Notes: generated by a model from the letters alone, not told the origin. A stretch of DNA of 64,000 nucleotides from an uncultured Erythrobacter sp. (GCA_947488155.1 CANKYK010000001.1:1506439-1570438), one strand, 5' to 3'; counted from the stretch's first letter, positions 8,315-17,968 are shown. Translations and numbers: made by a program.

Positions 8315-8335
8315 CCGCATTTGACCGCATAGATC

Positions 8336-9079
8336 ATGGAATGGCTGGCCGGGCTTGATGCAGCGCAGATTGCGGCGGCGTTCGCAGCGACCATCGGTGC
8401 GTCCTTTGTGCGCGGGCTGGCCGGATTCGGCATGGCGATCTTGCTGGTGCCGGTTTTGGCGCTAGCCTTGACCCCGGTTGAGGCGGTGATGATCGCCAAT
8501 TTTCTGATGCTGTTTATCGGTCTGTTGGAGATTAGGCGCTTGGTGCTGGGCGCTGAAAAATCCGCATGGATGATCAGCGGTCTTGTCGCGCTCACAACCG
8601 CGCCGGGATTGCTGCTGTTGTCTGTGACGCCGGCTGATCTCGCGCGGCTGCTCATCGCAATGGTGGCCTTGTCAGCCTTTGCGCTGGTGCTCTTGCCTCA
8701 GCGTTCAGCCAGCGTTCCCGGATCGCTCCAGACAGGGGTAACCGGACTGACCAGCGGCATCCTCACTGGCTTTGCTGGCATGCCGGGGCCGCCGGTTGTG
8801 CCTTATTACGTCGGCCGGGCGATCCCGCGCGACACGGCCAAGGCATCGATGCTGCTGATCTTCACGATTGCTTCGATCGTAGCGATTATTTCAGGGTCTT
8901 TGACCGGCGTGATTGATCAGCGAGTGGTGCTTTTGTCGGCCGGGCTGTTTCCCGCTGTGATATTTGGCAATTGGCTAGGCGGCCTCGCCTATGGCCGGAT
9001 CAGCGATACAGTCTGGCGGAGTTTTGTCGGCTTGGTCCTGTTCGCTGCCGCCTTTGCGGCTCTCACCCGTCTGTTTTAG
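8336..9079 (+). CDS. TauE/SafE-family permease
   Basis: A 247-residue polytopic inner-membrane protein with about eight hydrophobic helices, of the family that exports sulfite, sulfoacetate and other organic anions. The two repeat-like glycine/proline segments (ASFVRGLAGFGMA about residues 22-34; GFAGMPGPPVVPYYVG about 145-160) are typical of the family. It starts 21 bases after thrS, so it may be read through from it. Its last four bases overlap the 3' end of the convergent DUF1223 gene. Substrate unknown. Confidence 0.85.
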   Translation: MEWLAGLDAAQIAAAFAATIGASFVRGLAGFGMAILLVPVLALALTPVEAVMIANFLMLFIGLLEIRRLVLGAEKSAWMISGLVALTTAPGLLLLSVTPADLARLLIAMVALSAFALVLLPQRSASVPGSLQTGVTGLTSGILTGFAGMPGPPVVPYYVGRAIPRDTAKASMLLIFTIASIVAIISGSLTGVIDQRVVLLSAGLFPAVIFGNWLGGLAYGRISDTVWRSFVGLVLFAAAFAALTRLF

Positions 9080-9834
9080 CGGACCCAGCGCGCGGCGAGC
9101 ACTCGCCCGCCATTCGGTTCGCGCAGGACCAAAGCGTGCGCATCTGCTCCCGGTGTGGTTAGCCTGTCTTGGCGCAGCTCAACACTTGCCGTTCCGCCAT
9201 CCCAGAGGGCCAGCACTTTTTCATCCAGCAAAACATTGGTGTAGGAGATGCGGCGTCCGCCGTTTTCTCCGCGGCCAATCGCGACGCTTTCCTCGCTCGA
9301 TACCGCCATCAGCACCAGCTCGGCGGGTCTCTCGGCTGTTCCGCTGAGGCCAATGCCATAGCCCAACCCGCCTGCTGGCTTGATGCGAATGGCGGCGCTT
9401 TGTGATCCTCGCGCCAGCGCAATATGGCGGCGATTGATGCGCTCGTTGGAGCCGACCTGGCCGAGCTCTCCATCGATCACCAATTGCGGGGTGTAGACGC
9501 CGTTATACCCAGCGAGCCCGCGTCGCGCATAGTCGCGCTGCAGGTTGGTGTTATCTTCGCGCGCAAGCGTATCTTTCCAGCCTAAACGGTCCCAATAGGT
9601 GACCGGACGAGCGATCACGACGAGGTCCTTTTCTCGCGCCAGCTTGGCCGACAGCCGGTCCGCAGGAGGGCAGGATGAACAGCCCTGGCTGGTGAACAAT
9701 TCCAACAGGACAGGCTCGCCCAAAGTTCCGGTCTGCTCAGGCGGGCTTTGCTCTTGGCTGAAACCTGGCGCAGCGACAGAAGCGATTGCCAACGCGGCGG
9801 AGCCGATGGCCAGACCGAGTAGAGTTTTTGTCAT
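9076..9834 (-). CDS. DUF1223 family secreted thioredoxin-like protein
   Basis: A 252-residue protein with an N-terminal signal peptide (hydrophobic residues 4-22, cleavage probably near residue 26). The mature part starts with the DUF1223 signature LLELFTSQGCSSCPPADR (about residues 43-60), with a CxxC pair Cys52/Cys55 in a thioredoxin-like context. This points to a periplasmic thiol-disulfide role, though the family is not biochemically defined as far as I know. Convergent with the TauE-type gene and overlapping it by four bases. Confidence 0.85.
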   Translation of the reverse strand: MTKTLLGLAIGSAALAIASVAAPGFSQEQSPPEQTGTLGEPVLLELFTSQGCSSCPPADRLSAKLAREKDLVVIARPVTYWDRLGWKDTLAREDNTNLQRDYARRGLAGYNGVYTPQLVIDGELGQVGSNERINRRHIALARGSQSAAIRIKPAGGLGYGIGLSGTAERPAELVLMAVSSEESVAIGRGENGGRRISYTNVLLDEKVLALWDGGTASVELRQDRLTTPGADAHALVLREPNGGRVLAARWVR

Positions 9835-9909
9835 GCGCGTCCCTCAAATATCCGCTGAGCAATGCGGGATATTCGTTGGGATCTACTGTTTGGTTACAGC
9901 GAGGGCAGC

Positions 9910-10044
9910 TTACAGTGGGAGCGGTTGCCCGGCAAAGATCAGCGCCGCGCCGCATGCCAGCACAATGGCTGAGTGGGCGATATTAGCCGGATGGGCCGCT
10001 GCAAGCTGCAAAGGCTTGCGAGTAATGGCGATTGCTTTGTCCAT
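9910..10044 (-). CDS. Possible small membrane protein (44 aa)
   Basis: ATG ending at 10044 opens a 44-codon frame to TAA at 9912-9910. The product has a charged start MDKAIAITRK and one hydrophobic helix (about residues 24-38, AIVLACGAALIFAG), ending QPLPL. There is no convincing Shine-Dalgarno sequence. It fills most of the 265-base gap between the DUF1223 and agmatine deiminase genes, all on the same strand. It could be a genuine single-pass protein or chance. Confidence 0.3.
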   Translation of the reverse strand: MDKAIAITRKPLQLAAAHPANIAHSAIVLACGAALIFAGQPLPL

Positions 10045-10099
10045 GAGGCCCACGTTCGCGGGCAAATGCTAACAGGTCGTTAAGATTAACGACAATTGG

Positions 10100-11083
10100 C
10101 TAAATGAATGCAGAGGGCATTTGCTGGCTGGCGCAGTGAAATCCGCCGCCACCGGCGAGCACGGCATCCGCTGGCTGGCCGATGGTCTGCCGATCTGGGA
10201 AGAGCGCGGCGATCGCCGCGACGCCCTCCGTATCATGCACTGAGCCAAAGGTCGGCACCACGACGAGGTTCGTGGTGATGGCAAAATTTACATAGCTTGC
10301 CGGTTCAATCTCGCCATCGCGCAGGATCAGTCCGGGCGATGGGATGGTCACCACCTCCACTCCAAATGCTTCGGCGCGGCGCCTTGCATCCGCATAGATT
10401 GCAGCGTTGGGATCATCATCGCCCGTGGCATGCGGAATAGCGAGTAGGCCGGGACCAACAAAGCGCGCCAGATTGTCGACATGGCCATCAGTGTGATCAT
10501 TGATCACGCCATCGCCGAGCCACAGCACCCGTTCGAACCCGAGCGTGCGCTCAAGCTCCGCTTCGATTGCAGCGCGCGACATGCCGGGATTGCGGTTTGG
10601 GTTCAAAAGGCATTGCTCAGTCACCGCGCACAGCCCGCTGCCGTCGCCTTCCACCGCGCCGCCTTCCAATATCATCGGCGAGGTTTTGAGCGGCAGATCG
10701 GCATCTCGCGCCAATTCTGCGCCAATGCTCTCATCGCCCGTCATCTCATATTTGCCGCCCCAGCCATTAAAGCCGAAACGGCGCGCGGCGCGCTCGCCAT
10801 TATCAGACACGATCAGCGGCCCCGTGTCGCGCAGCCAAATATCGCCGTAAATCCGCTGTTCCAGCGTCACCGCCTTGCTCACTAGAGCGCGGGCGCGGGC
10901 TTCATTCGCTTCGTCGCGCACGAGCAGACGCACTGCCTGACCGCTGTCAGCCACAGCGTTGGCAAAGGCCGCGATCTGTTCCTGCGCAGCCGCAAGAAAA
11001 CCCGGCCATTCTTCGGCCAGATGCGGAAAGCCGATCCACAACCATTCCTGCGGTGCCCATTCAGGAGGCATCAGGACGGTCAT
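10100..11083 (-). CDS. aguA: Agmatine deiminase (peptidyl-arginine deiminase family)
   Basis: Hydrolyses agmatine to N-carbamoylputrescine and ammonia (polyamine synthesis or agmatine use). 327 residues, slightly shorter than typical. Conserved motifs: MPPEWAPQEWLWIGFP (about 5-20), YGDIWLRDTGP (about 79-89), EGGAVEGDG, NDHTDGHVDN with the catalytic histidine, and a C-terminal GGGFHCASQQ with nucleophile Cys317. Family members also include broader guanidine-modifying enzymes, so agmatine as substrate is likely but not proved. It stands alone, with no carbamoylputrescine amidase gene nearby. Confidence 0.9.
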   Translation of the reverse strand: MTVLMPPEWAPQEWLWIGFPHLAEEWPGFLAAAQEQIAAFANAVADSGQAVRLLVRDEANEARARALVSKAVTLEQRIYGDIWLRDTGPLIVSDNGERAARRFGFNGWGGKYEMTGDESIGAELARDADLPLKTSPMILEGGAVEGDGSGLCAVTEQCLLNPNRNPGMSRAAIEAELERTLGFERVLWLGDGVINDHTDGHVDNLARFVGPGLLAIPHATGDDDPNAAIYADARRRAEAFGVEVVTIPSPGLILRDGEIEPASYVNFAITTNLVVVPTFGSVHDTEGVAAIAALFPDRQTIGQPADAVLAGGGGFHCASQQMPSAFI

Positions 11084-11121
11084 GAACCGGCTTTCGATTC
11101 GTCAGCTAAACGGGTGCTGAA

Positions 11122-12831
11122 TCAGCAGCCCGTCTTGGCGCTGGCGCAGCTTTCATCGCGAGTGGCTTTGAACTCATCACCTTCGTTCCAATTTGGCCAG
11201 TTGCTGCTTTCCGCCATCATCCGCCCGATCCGGTAGAACAATTGCAAATCGCCCATCACGCCGGACCAGTCCCACTCTTCGTTGAACTCGTCCTTTGGCC
11301 CGTGATAGCGGTTCTCGGTGTAATCCTTGGCTACCGCAGCGCCGGCATCAATGCCGCCTTCGACCAGGTCTTCACCGCCATCAATATAGAGCATTGGCAC
11401 GCCCTGTTTGGCAAAGGCGAAGTGGTCAGAGCGGTAGTAATAGCCCGCCTCTGGCTTCGGATTGGGTGTCATGGTGCGGCCATCGGCCTCAAGCGCCGCC
11501 ATCATAAAGGCGTCGAGTTGAGACTTGCCCGGGCCAACCACGGTCACATCCTTGGCTGGGCCAGCAACCTGGAAGGCATCCATGTTGATTCCGCCAACCG
11601 TCTGATCCAGCGGGAACACTGGGTTTGAGGCATAGTAATATGCGCCGAGCAGGCCGGATTCCTCCGCCGTCACGGCCAGGAACACGAGACTACGTTTAGG
11701 CGCGCCAGCTTTCGCATGCGCCTCGGCCAAAGCGACCAAGGCCGCAGTACCGGTTGCATTGTCGACCGCACCGTTGCAAATGTCATCGCCATCAGGGGCT
11801 GGCTTACAGCGGCCAAGGTGATCCCAGTGCGCGGTGTGGATCACGTATTCGTCAGGCGCTTCGCTGCCCGGCAGAATGCCGATGACATTTTGCGATTTGA
11901 ACGTGCGAATGTCGTTTTCAAAACTGGTGGAGGCTGACATGCCCAGCTCAACCGCTTCAAATTCTTCCGTTTTCGCCGCCGCTGTCAGCGCGTCGAGATC
12001 TTGCCCTGCTGTGGCCAGCAATTCGCGCGCAGCCTCTTTTTGGATCCAGCCGTTCATTGTGGTGAGCGGCGGAGGATTGTCACCGCGAGCGGGATAAGCT
12101 TGCGGGCCGGACCAGCTGCTTTCAACCACGTTCCAGCCATAGCTTGCAGGTTCAGTGTCATGGACAATCAGAACGCCTGCTGCGCCCTGGCGGGCAGCCT
12201 CTTCATATTTGTAGGTCCAACGGCCATAAAATGTCATCGCGCGGCCGTTGAATTTGCCTTCAAGGCCGGTGGTTTCATAGTCAGGATCATTGACCAACAC
12301 GACCACGGTCTTGCCTTTGACATCGATGCCTTCGTAATCGTTCCAATCGCGCTCTGGCGCGTTGATGCCGTACCCCACGAATACCATTTCGCTGTTCGTC
12401 AGCTGCGTTTGAGCATCTTCGCGGTAGGTCACGCCGACCCATTCGCTGCCGAAATCATAGGCCAGATCGGTATCGCCATTGGTGATGGTGAGCGGAGCGA
12501 AGCTCTTGCCGGTGATTTCCACCAGCGGTACTTCTTGCACCCAGCTCTCGCCATTGCCAGGCTGAAGTCCAGCGGCTTCGAAACGTTCGGTCAGCAGGGC
12601 AACGGTCAGTTCCTCGCCTTTGGTGCCGGGCATACGACCCTCAAACTCGTCGCTGGAAAGCGTCCGCGTGATGTCGACCATTGTCTCTTCAGACAGCTCG
12701 CCTGCGGCGACTTCAGGAATGTCCATCCCGTCCATGCCAGTGTCGCCGCCGAGCGAACTCATCGCATCGCATGCCGTCAGCGCAAGTGCGCAAGCGGCCA
12801 ATCCGCCAAGCTTTAATGCTTGTTTGATCAT
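11122..12831 (-). CDS. M28 family zinc metallopeptidase, lipoprotein
   Basis: A 569-residue exported peptidase. Residues 1-21 are a lipoprotein signal with lipobox LTAC (Cys21). A protease-associated domain lies at about 150-310, and the M28 catalytic domain at about 340-540 shows the di-zinc ligands: HTAHWDHLG, GAVDNATGT, TAEESGLLGAYYY, NMDAFQVAG and YYRSDHFAF. Such enzymes are aminopeptidases or carboxypeptidases anchored facing the periplasm. The C-terminus is Cys-containing (ESCASAKTGC). Divergent from glnE with 136 bases between starts. Confidence 0.93.
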   Translation of the reverse strand: MIKQALKLGGLAACALALTACDAMSSLGGDTGMDGMDIPEVAAGELSEETMVDITRTLSSDEFEGRMPGTKGEELTVALLTERFEAAGLQPGNGESWVQEVPLVEITGKSFAPLTITNGDTDLAYDFGSEWVGVTYREDAQTQLTNSEMVFVGYGINAPERDWNDYEGIDVKGKTVVVLVNDPDYETTGLEGKFNGRAMTFYGRWTYKYEEAARQGAAGVLIVHDTEPASYGWNVVESSWSGPQAYPARGDNPPPLTTMNGWIQKEAARELLATAGQDLDALTAAAKTEEFEAVELGMSASTSFENDIRTFKSQNVIGILPGSEAPDEYVIHTAHWDHLGRCKPAPDGDDICNGAVDNATGTAALVALAEAHAKAGAPKRSLVFLAVTAEESGLLGAYYYASNPVFPLDQTVGGINMDAFQVAGPAKDVTVVGPGKSQLDAFMMAALEADGRTMTPNPKPEAGYYYRSDHFAFAKQGVPMLYIDGGEDLVEGGIDAGAAVAKDYTENRYHGPKDEFNEEWDWSGVMGDLQLFYRIGRMMAESSNWPNWNEGDEFKATRDESCASAKTGC

Positions 12832-12967
12832 TGTCGGTGATTCCTCTCATCCAAAATCATTGCGCGCACCTTTTGCAGAGCGGAGCGCGACCCGCAAGGC
12901 GCGATGCGCGCCTGATCGATCGCCGGAGCGCTTGCGAGACCAGCGTCCGCGCGCCATGGAGACGAAG

Positions 12968-15685
12968 ATGGCGCAGGCAAATTTGCACGATTGGGATGGG
13001 GCATTGGCGCGGGCGCGGGCCGAGGCGCCGTTTCTGGCGCGCGGGCTAGAGCGGATGCCGCAGCTTGCCGAATTGCTGGGTGGCGGAGATGCCGAGGGCG
13101 CTTTGTCATGGGCGAAGTGCGTTGGTGACGGCGCAGATGATCTGGGCGTTGCCTTGCGGCGAGAGCGGATTGCTCTGTCGGTCGCGCTGGGCATAGGCGA
13201 TCTGGCCGGGGCCTTCTCGCTCACGCGCGTGATGCAGGAGCTGTCCGATTGCGCCGACCGTGCGCTCGACCTGGCGATTGCCTACGTCATTGCAGAACGC
13301 ACCGGTGGAGAGGTAGCGCAGGGGCTCTATGCTTTGGCGCTGGGCAAACAGGGTGCGCGAGAGCTCAATTACTCCTCCGACATTGACCCGATCCTGCTTT
13401 ACGATCCAGAGACACTGCCGCGCCGCACCAAGGATGAGCCGGGCGAGGCAGCCGCGCGTTATGCTCGCCAGATCGTGCAATTGCTGTCCGAAAACACTGC
13501 TGATGGTTTTGCTTTTCGGGTCGATCTGCGGCTGCGCCCAGCCAGCGAGGTAAGCCCACTGGCCGTTTCAGAAGGCGCGGCGCTTTCCCATTATGAGAGC
13601 GCTGCTTTGGCGTGGGAGCGTGCGGCCTTTATCCGGTCGCGCGCTTGCGCCGGCGACATTGCCGCAGGTGAAGCGTTTTTACAGCGAATTCAGCCCTTCG
13701 TTTGGCGGTCCAGTCTGGATTTCGGCGCGATCGAAGAAATCCGTCAGCTTACCGCCCAGATCCGCGCAAACCATGATGGCCCGCTCCGCCCCGGTCCTGG
13801 GTTTGATGTGAAGCGCGGGCGCGGCGGCATTCGTGAGATAGAGTTCTTCGCGCAAACCCATCAGCTTATTCATGGTGGGCGCGATCCCAGTCTGCGGGTG
13901 AAGGGCACGTGCGCGGCGCTCGATGCTCTGGTGGCGGCTGGCCGGGTTGATGGCGATGAGGCGGCTTTGCTGGGGTCAACTTATGACCGTCTGCGCGTGA
14001 TTGAGCACCGATTGCAAATGGTGAACGATCGCCAGACGCATATCTTACCCGAAGGCGCGGCCCTGGATGCGGTTGCTCGGCTTGACGGCTTGGCAGATGG
14101 CGAGGTGCTGATTGGAGAGCTGGACGCGCTGACGCAGGCGGCAGGCGCGGTCTATGACAAGCTCATCGGCGATGATGTCAGCGCCTCTCCGCCGGTGCCA
14201 GAGCCGCCACAAGCAGAAGCCTTGACGGAGCAATTGAACAACCTGGGCTTTGCTGAGCCGGACAGGCTGGCGGTGCGGATCAGGGGATGGCGTGAGGGGC
14301 GCTATCAGTGTTTGCGTACACCGCAAGCACTTGCGGCGTTCGATGCTCTTTTGCCTGAACTGGTGGCTGCTTTTGCTGGGGCGGATGACCCAGACCGCGC
14401 GCTGACCCGGTGGGAGAGTGTGCTCGCCAATGCGCCTTCTGCGATCAACCTGTTTCACCTGCTCTCCGCGCGCCCGGCGCTGCTAGCGCAATTGGTCGGC
14501 GCGCTCACTTTGTCGCCCATGCTGGCCGATGAGCTTGGCCGCCGCCCCGAACTGCTTGATATTCTGATTGATGAAAGCGCGTTGGAGTTGCCAGGCTCTG
14601 CCTGCGAAATTGCCGAAGATATGCGGCGGATCGCGGCCCGCGACGATTACGAGGCGCAATTGGACGCTATTCGCGTGGTCACAGGCGAGCAACGCTTTGC
14701 GCTCGGCGTGCAGCTGATCGAGGCGCTGAGCGATCCGATTGACATTGCGAGCGGTCTGTCGCGCGTGGCCGAGGCGGGGCTGAAAGTGGCAGCGGATGCA
14801 GCCGCGCGCGAATTCGAGCGTGTGCACGGACAGATCACAGGCAGCGAGGTCTGCGTCTTAGGGCTGGGCAGATTTGGTGGTGGGGCGCTGACTCACGCAT
14901 CTGACTTGGACATTATCTATCTGTTCTCAGGCGATTTCGATGCGCAGTCCGACGGTGAACGGTCGCTTGGCGCAACGCTTTATTACAACCGCTTGGCCAG
15001 CCGCATTAGCGCGGCTCTATCTGTCCCCACGGCGCAAGGTGCGCTTTATGAAGTGGACACTCGGCTGCGTCCGCAGGGGAACCAAGGCCCGCTGGCGGTA
15101 TCGCTCGAAGCCTTCGCCAGATATCAGCGCGCGGCAGCCTGGACCTGGGAACATATGGCGCTGGCGAGAGCGAGGGTTTTGATCGGGCCAGAGGCGGTGC
15201 GCGACCAGCTCAACGAAATCATCACCGGGGTGCTTTGTAAGCCGCGCGATCCGGCGGAACTGCGCATAAGTGTGCTGACCATGCGGAATGAAATGGCGCA
15301 GCATAAGCCTGCTCGCGGGCCGCTGGATGTGAAGTTGCTACGCGGCGGGTTGGTTGATTTTGAGTTCCTCATCCACTTCCTGCAACTGCGCGATGGTGAG
15401 GGGCTCAATCCTGATCTTGGTGCGGCCATTCCCATGCTGGTGCGGGATGGCGCTTTACCGCAGCCAATGATTGCTGCCTATGATTTGATGACCCGTATTC
15501 TGGTAGCGGGGCGCTTGCTTGCGCCTGATGGTAAAGAGCCTCCGCCCGCTGCTGCCGATGCGCTGGCGCGGGCCTGCAAGGCGCAGAATTACAAAGGCCT
15601 CTTGCGCAGCCTAACCGAGGCGCGGCATGAGGTCGCCAAAGCTTGGAAGACGATTCTCAAGCACCAATTGGAGATTAACGAATGA
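12968..15685 (+). CDS. glnE: Bifunctional glutamine synthetase adenylyltransferase/adenylyl-removing enzyme
   Basis: Adds and removes AMP on glutamine synthetase according to PII and glutamine state. 905 residues. Two nucleotidyltransferase domains are visible: the N-terminal removase with ELNYSSDIDPILLYD (about residue 135) and the C-terminal transferase with LGLGRFGGGALTHASDLD (about 630-648), each followed by its helical bundle. The frame is open far upstream, but MAQANLHDWDGALARARAEA has GGAGACGAAG just before ATG 12968 and fits the family start; 12956 is an alternative. Its stop overlaps the peroxiredoxin start (ATGA). Confidence 0.95.
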   Translation: MAQANLHDWDGALARARAEAPFLARGLERMPQLAELLGGGDAEGALSWAKCVGDGADDLGVALRRERIALSVALGIGDLAGAFSLTRVMQELSDCADRALDLAIAYVIAERTGGEVAQGLYALALGKQGARELNYSSDIDPILLYDPETLPRRTKDEPGEAAARYARQIVQLLSENTADGFAFRVDLRLRPASEVSPLAVSEGAALSHYESAALAWERAAFIRSRACAGDIAAGEAFLQRIQPFVWRSSLDFGAIEEIRQLTAQIRANHDGPLRPGPGFDVKRGRGGIREIEFFAQTHQLIHGGRDPSLRVKGTCAALDALVAAGRVDGDEAALLGSTYDRLRVIEHRLQMVNDRQTHILPEGAALDAVARLDGLADGEVLIGELDALTQAAGAVYDKLIGDDVSASPPVPEPPQAEALTEQLNNLGFAEPDRLAVRIRGWREGRYQCLRTPQALAAFDALLPELVAAFAGADDPDRALTRWESVLANAPSAINLFHLLSARPALLAQLVGALTLSPMLADELGRRPELLDILIDESALELPGSACEIAEDMRRIAARDDYEAQLDAIRVVTGEQRFALGVQLIEALSDPIDIASGLSRVAEAGLKVAADAAAREFERVHGQITGSEVCVLGLGRFGGGALTHASDLDIIYLFSGDFDAQSDGERSLGATLYYNRLASRISAALSVPTAQGALYEVDTRLRPQGNQGPLAVSLEAFARYQRAAAWTWEHMALARARVLIGPEAVRDQLNEIITGVLCKPRDPAELRISVLTMRNEMAQHKPARGPLDVKLLRGGLVDFEFLIHFLQLRDGEGLNPDLGAAIPMLVRDGALPQPMIAAYDLMTRILVAGRLLAPDGKEPPPAAADALARACKAQNYKGLLRSLTEARHEVAKAWKTILKHQLEINE

Positions 15686-16155
15686 GCGATTTTGCGAGCG
15701 TTGGTGACGCCCTGCCCGATATTGAAATGGGCACGCCCGATGGCGGTACGGTGAAGCCGTCGGATTTCCACGGCAAGAAGCTGGTGCTGTTCTTCTATCC
15801 CAAGGACAACACGCCGGGCTGCACGACCGAGGCGAAGGACTTCACTGCGCTTAAAGGCGAATTCGATGCGGCGGGAACGGAGCTGCTTGGCGTCAGTAAG
15901 GACAGTGCGAAGAAGCACCAGAACTTTATCGCCAAGCATGATCTCACAACCCCTCTGGCGACCGATGCGGAAGAAGGCGGATTGTCTGATACGCTCGGCA
16001 TTTGGGCCGAGAAGCAGATGTATGGCAAGACCTATATGGGCATGGTCCGCACTACCTATCTGGTTGGCGCAGACGGCAAGATTGCGCAGGTCTGGAACAA
16101 GGTGAAGGTCAAAGGCCACGCCGAAGAAGTGCTCGCCGCCGCAAAGGCGCTCTAA
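15682..16155 (+). CDS. bcp: Peroxiredoxin, BCP family
   Basis: Thiol peroxidase reducing hydrogen and alkyl peroxides in the cytoplasm. 157 residues, usual length. The peroxidatic Cys47 sits in DNTPGCTTEAKDF. The second cysteine that many BCPs carry five residues later is replaced by Lys52, so this would be a one-cysteine member needing an external thiol; E. coli BCP has both. FFYPKDNTPG and the catalytic Arg/Thr context are conserved. Start overlaps the glnE stop by four bases, so translation is coupled. Confidence 0.95.
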   Translation: MSDFASVGDALPDIEMGTPDGGTVKPSDFHGKKLVLFFYPKDNTPGCTTEAKDFTALKGEFDAAGTELLGVSKDSAKKHQNFIAKHDLTTPLATDAEEGGLSDTLGIWAEKQMYGKTYMGMVRTTYLVGADGKIAQVWNKVKVKGHAEEVLAAAKAL

Positions 16156-16161
16156 GCCGAC

Positions 16162-16953
16162 ATGCCATCGCCAATGCCATCCTTAGCCTGCGCCATTCGC
16201 GGCGCACTGCTCACCGCTGACCCGCGCGAAAAATGCTTTGCAACGCGTGATGTCGTGCGCCGCTGGAACAAGGGCGCGCTAGAATGGCAGTTTGACGTCA
16301 CGATGCCAGATGAGCCCGCGCGGCCCAGCGAGCCGGAGCTTTTGCCGCCCAGTCAGATGCCCAAGCGCGGCAAAGGTGGATCAGAGCGCGGCCGGATCGC
16401 CTTGTGGCACAGTCTCGCGCACATAGAGTTCGTCGCGATTGATCTCGCGCTCGATATGGCGGGCCGTTTCGGCGAGCAGATGGGTGAGGAATTTGTCTCT
16501 GATTTCCTGAGTGTTGCTGCTGATGAGGCGATGCATTTCGCTCTGCTCGACCGCAAGCTCAAGACGCTTGGCAGCTATTACGGCGCGCTGCCAGCTCATG
16601 GCGGATTGTGGCAGGCGGCAGACGAGACCAAGCATGATGTTCTGGCGCGTCTCGCTATTGTTCCGATGGTGTTGGAGGCGCGAGGATTGGACGTCACGCC
16701 AGCAACCCTAGAGCGGGTCCGGGCAGCAGGTGATGAGAGCGGCGCAAAAATTTTGGGGCGAATCCTTGACGACGAAATTCGCCATGTCGCGTTTGGCACC
16801 AAACACTTTATCGCATTGGTCGATAAGGCGCAGGAATCGCCCGAATCCACTTGGAAAAGGTTAGTAAAAACTTACTTTCGGGGCGCCGTTAAACCGCCAT
16901 TTAACGACTCAGCGCGTCTTGCAGCCGGTTTATCGCGGGAGTTCTACAGTTAA
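16162..16953 (+). CDS. DUF455 family ferritin-like protein
   Basis: A 263-residue protein of the DUF455 family. The four-helix ferritin-like core carries the expected carboxylate/histidine ligands: SLAHIEFVAIDLALDMAG (about 84-101), ADEAMHFALLDRKL (about 117-130) and DDEIRHVAFG (about 207-216). That pattern predicts a di-metal (iron) site. An RNA-modifying role related to MiaE has been suggested for the family, but I would not assert one. Six bases after bcp, so part of the glnE-bcp operon. Confidence 0.88.
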   Translation: MPSPMPSLACAIRGALLTADPREKCFATRDVVRRWNKGALEWQFDVTMPDEPARPSEPELLPPSQMPKRGKGGSERGRIALWHSLAHIEFVAIDLALDMAGRFGEQMGEEFVSDFLSVAADEAMHFALLDRKLKTLGSYYGALPAHGGLWQAADETKHDVLARLAIVPMVLEARGLDVTPATLERVRAAGDESGAKILGRILDDEIRHVAFGTKHFIALVDKAQESPESTWKRLVKTYFRGAVKPPFNDSARLAAGLSREFYS

Positions 16954-17036
16954 GTTGCTCTTTAAGATTTGAACCCGAATAAGTCCTCTCGAAACGGAAT
17001 CGGGCGCAATTGCGCCGAAATTTAGGGCATCATTTG

Positions 17037-17735
17037 ATGACAACGCTTACGAAGCGTCACATTGCTAGAGCTGCTTTGAGCGCATTTGGCATGGCGGCAA
17101 TCGCCGCCGCAGCGCCAGCTTCAGCTAACAGTTCAGCTAACGCTGCTGTTGATATTAGCGAGCCGATCCGCGCGGCCCAGGATGATAATCTGACGAGCGG
17201 CGACGTGCAGTTCAGGCAGCTGTTCGCCAACTGGCAGGCGCTCGATAACGCGGGGCCAAACGCTCCAACTGAACAACCCAGCATTGCTATCCCATCACGC
17301 ATGCCATTGGACGGTTTCAAATTGACCAGCGGATACGGCATGCGCAATCACCCCGTTCTGCGCCAACGCCGGGCTCACAAAGGTGTTGATCTTGCCGCGC
17401 CAACGGGCACTCCAATTTTTGCAACCGCTGACGGTATTGTTGGCAAGGCGCAATGGTTCTCGAGCTACGGCCTTTACATTCGCATCGATCACGGCGCTGA
17501 CCTTGAAACGCGCTATGCCCACATGTCGAAACTGGCGGTTGCCGCTGGTGAGCGTGTGAAAAAGGGCGACATCATCGGCTATGTCGGTTCAACCGGCCGC
17601 TCCACTGGCCCGCACCTGCATTATGAAGTGCGGATTGATGGGGTTGCGGTCAATCCCATTCCCTATATGGTAGAGACACAAGCGCAGCAGCAATTTGACC
17701 GTCAGGCCGTCCTTGAAGGACGCGGCGGCGAATAA
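17037..17735 (+). CDS. M23 family peptidase (LytM-type), exported
   Basis: A 232-residue peptidoglycan endopeptidase or regulator. Residues 1-30 are a signal peptide ending APASA. The LytM domain spans about 95-215 with complete zinc and catalytic residues: His114 and Asp118 in RRAHKGVDLAAP, His162 in YAHMSK, and His193/His195 in GPHLHYEV. It should therefore be active in the periplasm. Start taken at ATG 17037, preceded by TTTAGGGC; a TTG start nine codons earlier (17010) is less likely. A strong terminator follows. Confidence 0.93.
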   Translation: MTTLTKRHIARAALSAFGMAAIAAAAPASANSSANAAVDISEPIRAAQDDNLTSGDVQFRQLFANWQALDNAGPNAPTEQPSIAIPSRMPLDGFKLTSGYGMRNHPVLRQRRAHKGVDLAAPTGTPIFATADGIVGKAQWFSSYGLYIRIDHGADLETRYAHMSKLAVAAGERVKKGDIIGYVGSTGRSTGPHLHYEVRIDGVAVNPIPYMVETQAQQQFDRQAVLEGRGGE

Positions 17736-17814
17736 GCCTTTAGGGGCTCAGCGCGCTTTTAAGAGTTTACCCGCTGAACGCGGGATCGAACATTGGAGAG
17801 GGTGTTCGAACATA

Positions 17815-17842
17815 GGCGGCGGGTTATCCCGCCGCCTTTTTT
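17815..17842 (+). terminator. Rho-independent terminator after the M23 peptidase gene
   Basis: GGCGGCGGG (17815-17823), loop TTAT, CCCGCCGCC (17828-17836), then TTTTTT (17837-17842). Nine perfect pairs and six Ts, about 80 bases after the stop codon. Confidence 0.92.
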
Positions 17843-17968
17843 CTGGGCGCGTTCCCGCTCGTTCAACGGCATCCAATATTTCTGCGAATTGACTTGCGAG
17901 CTGCGCTGCGCAAGCTAGGTTTCGTCTCGCAACTGACGGCCTCAATGTGCCGTATGGGAGAGATATCG

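Noticed and set aside
7154..8320. 388-codon open frame on the minus strand
   Set aside because: Antisense shadow of thrS; the plus-strand protein has all synthetase motifs.
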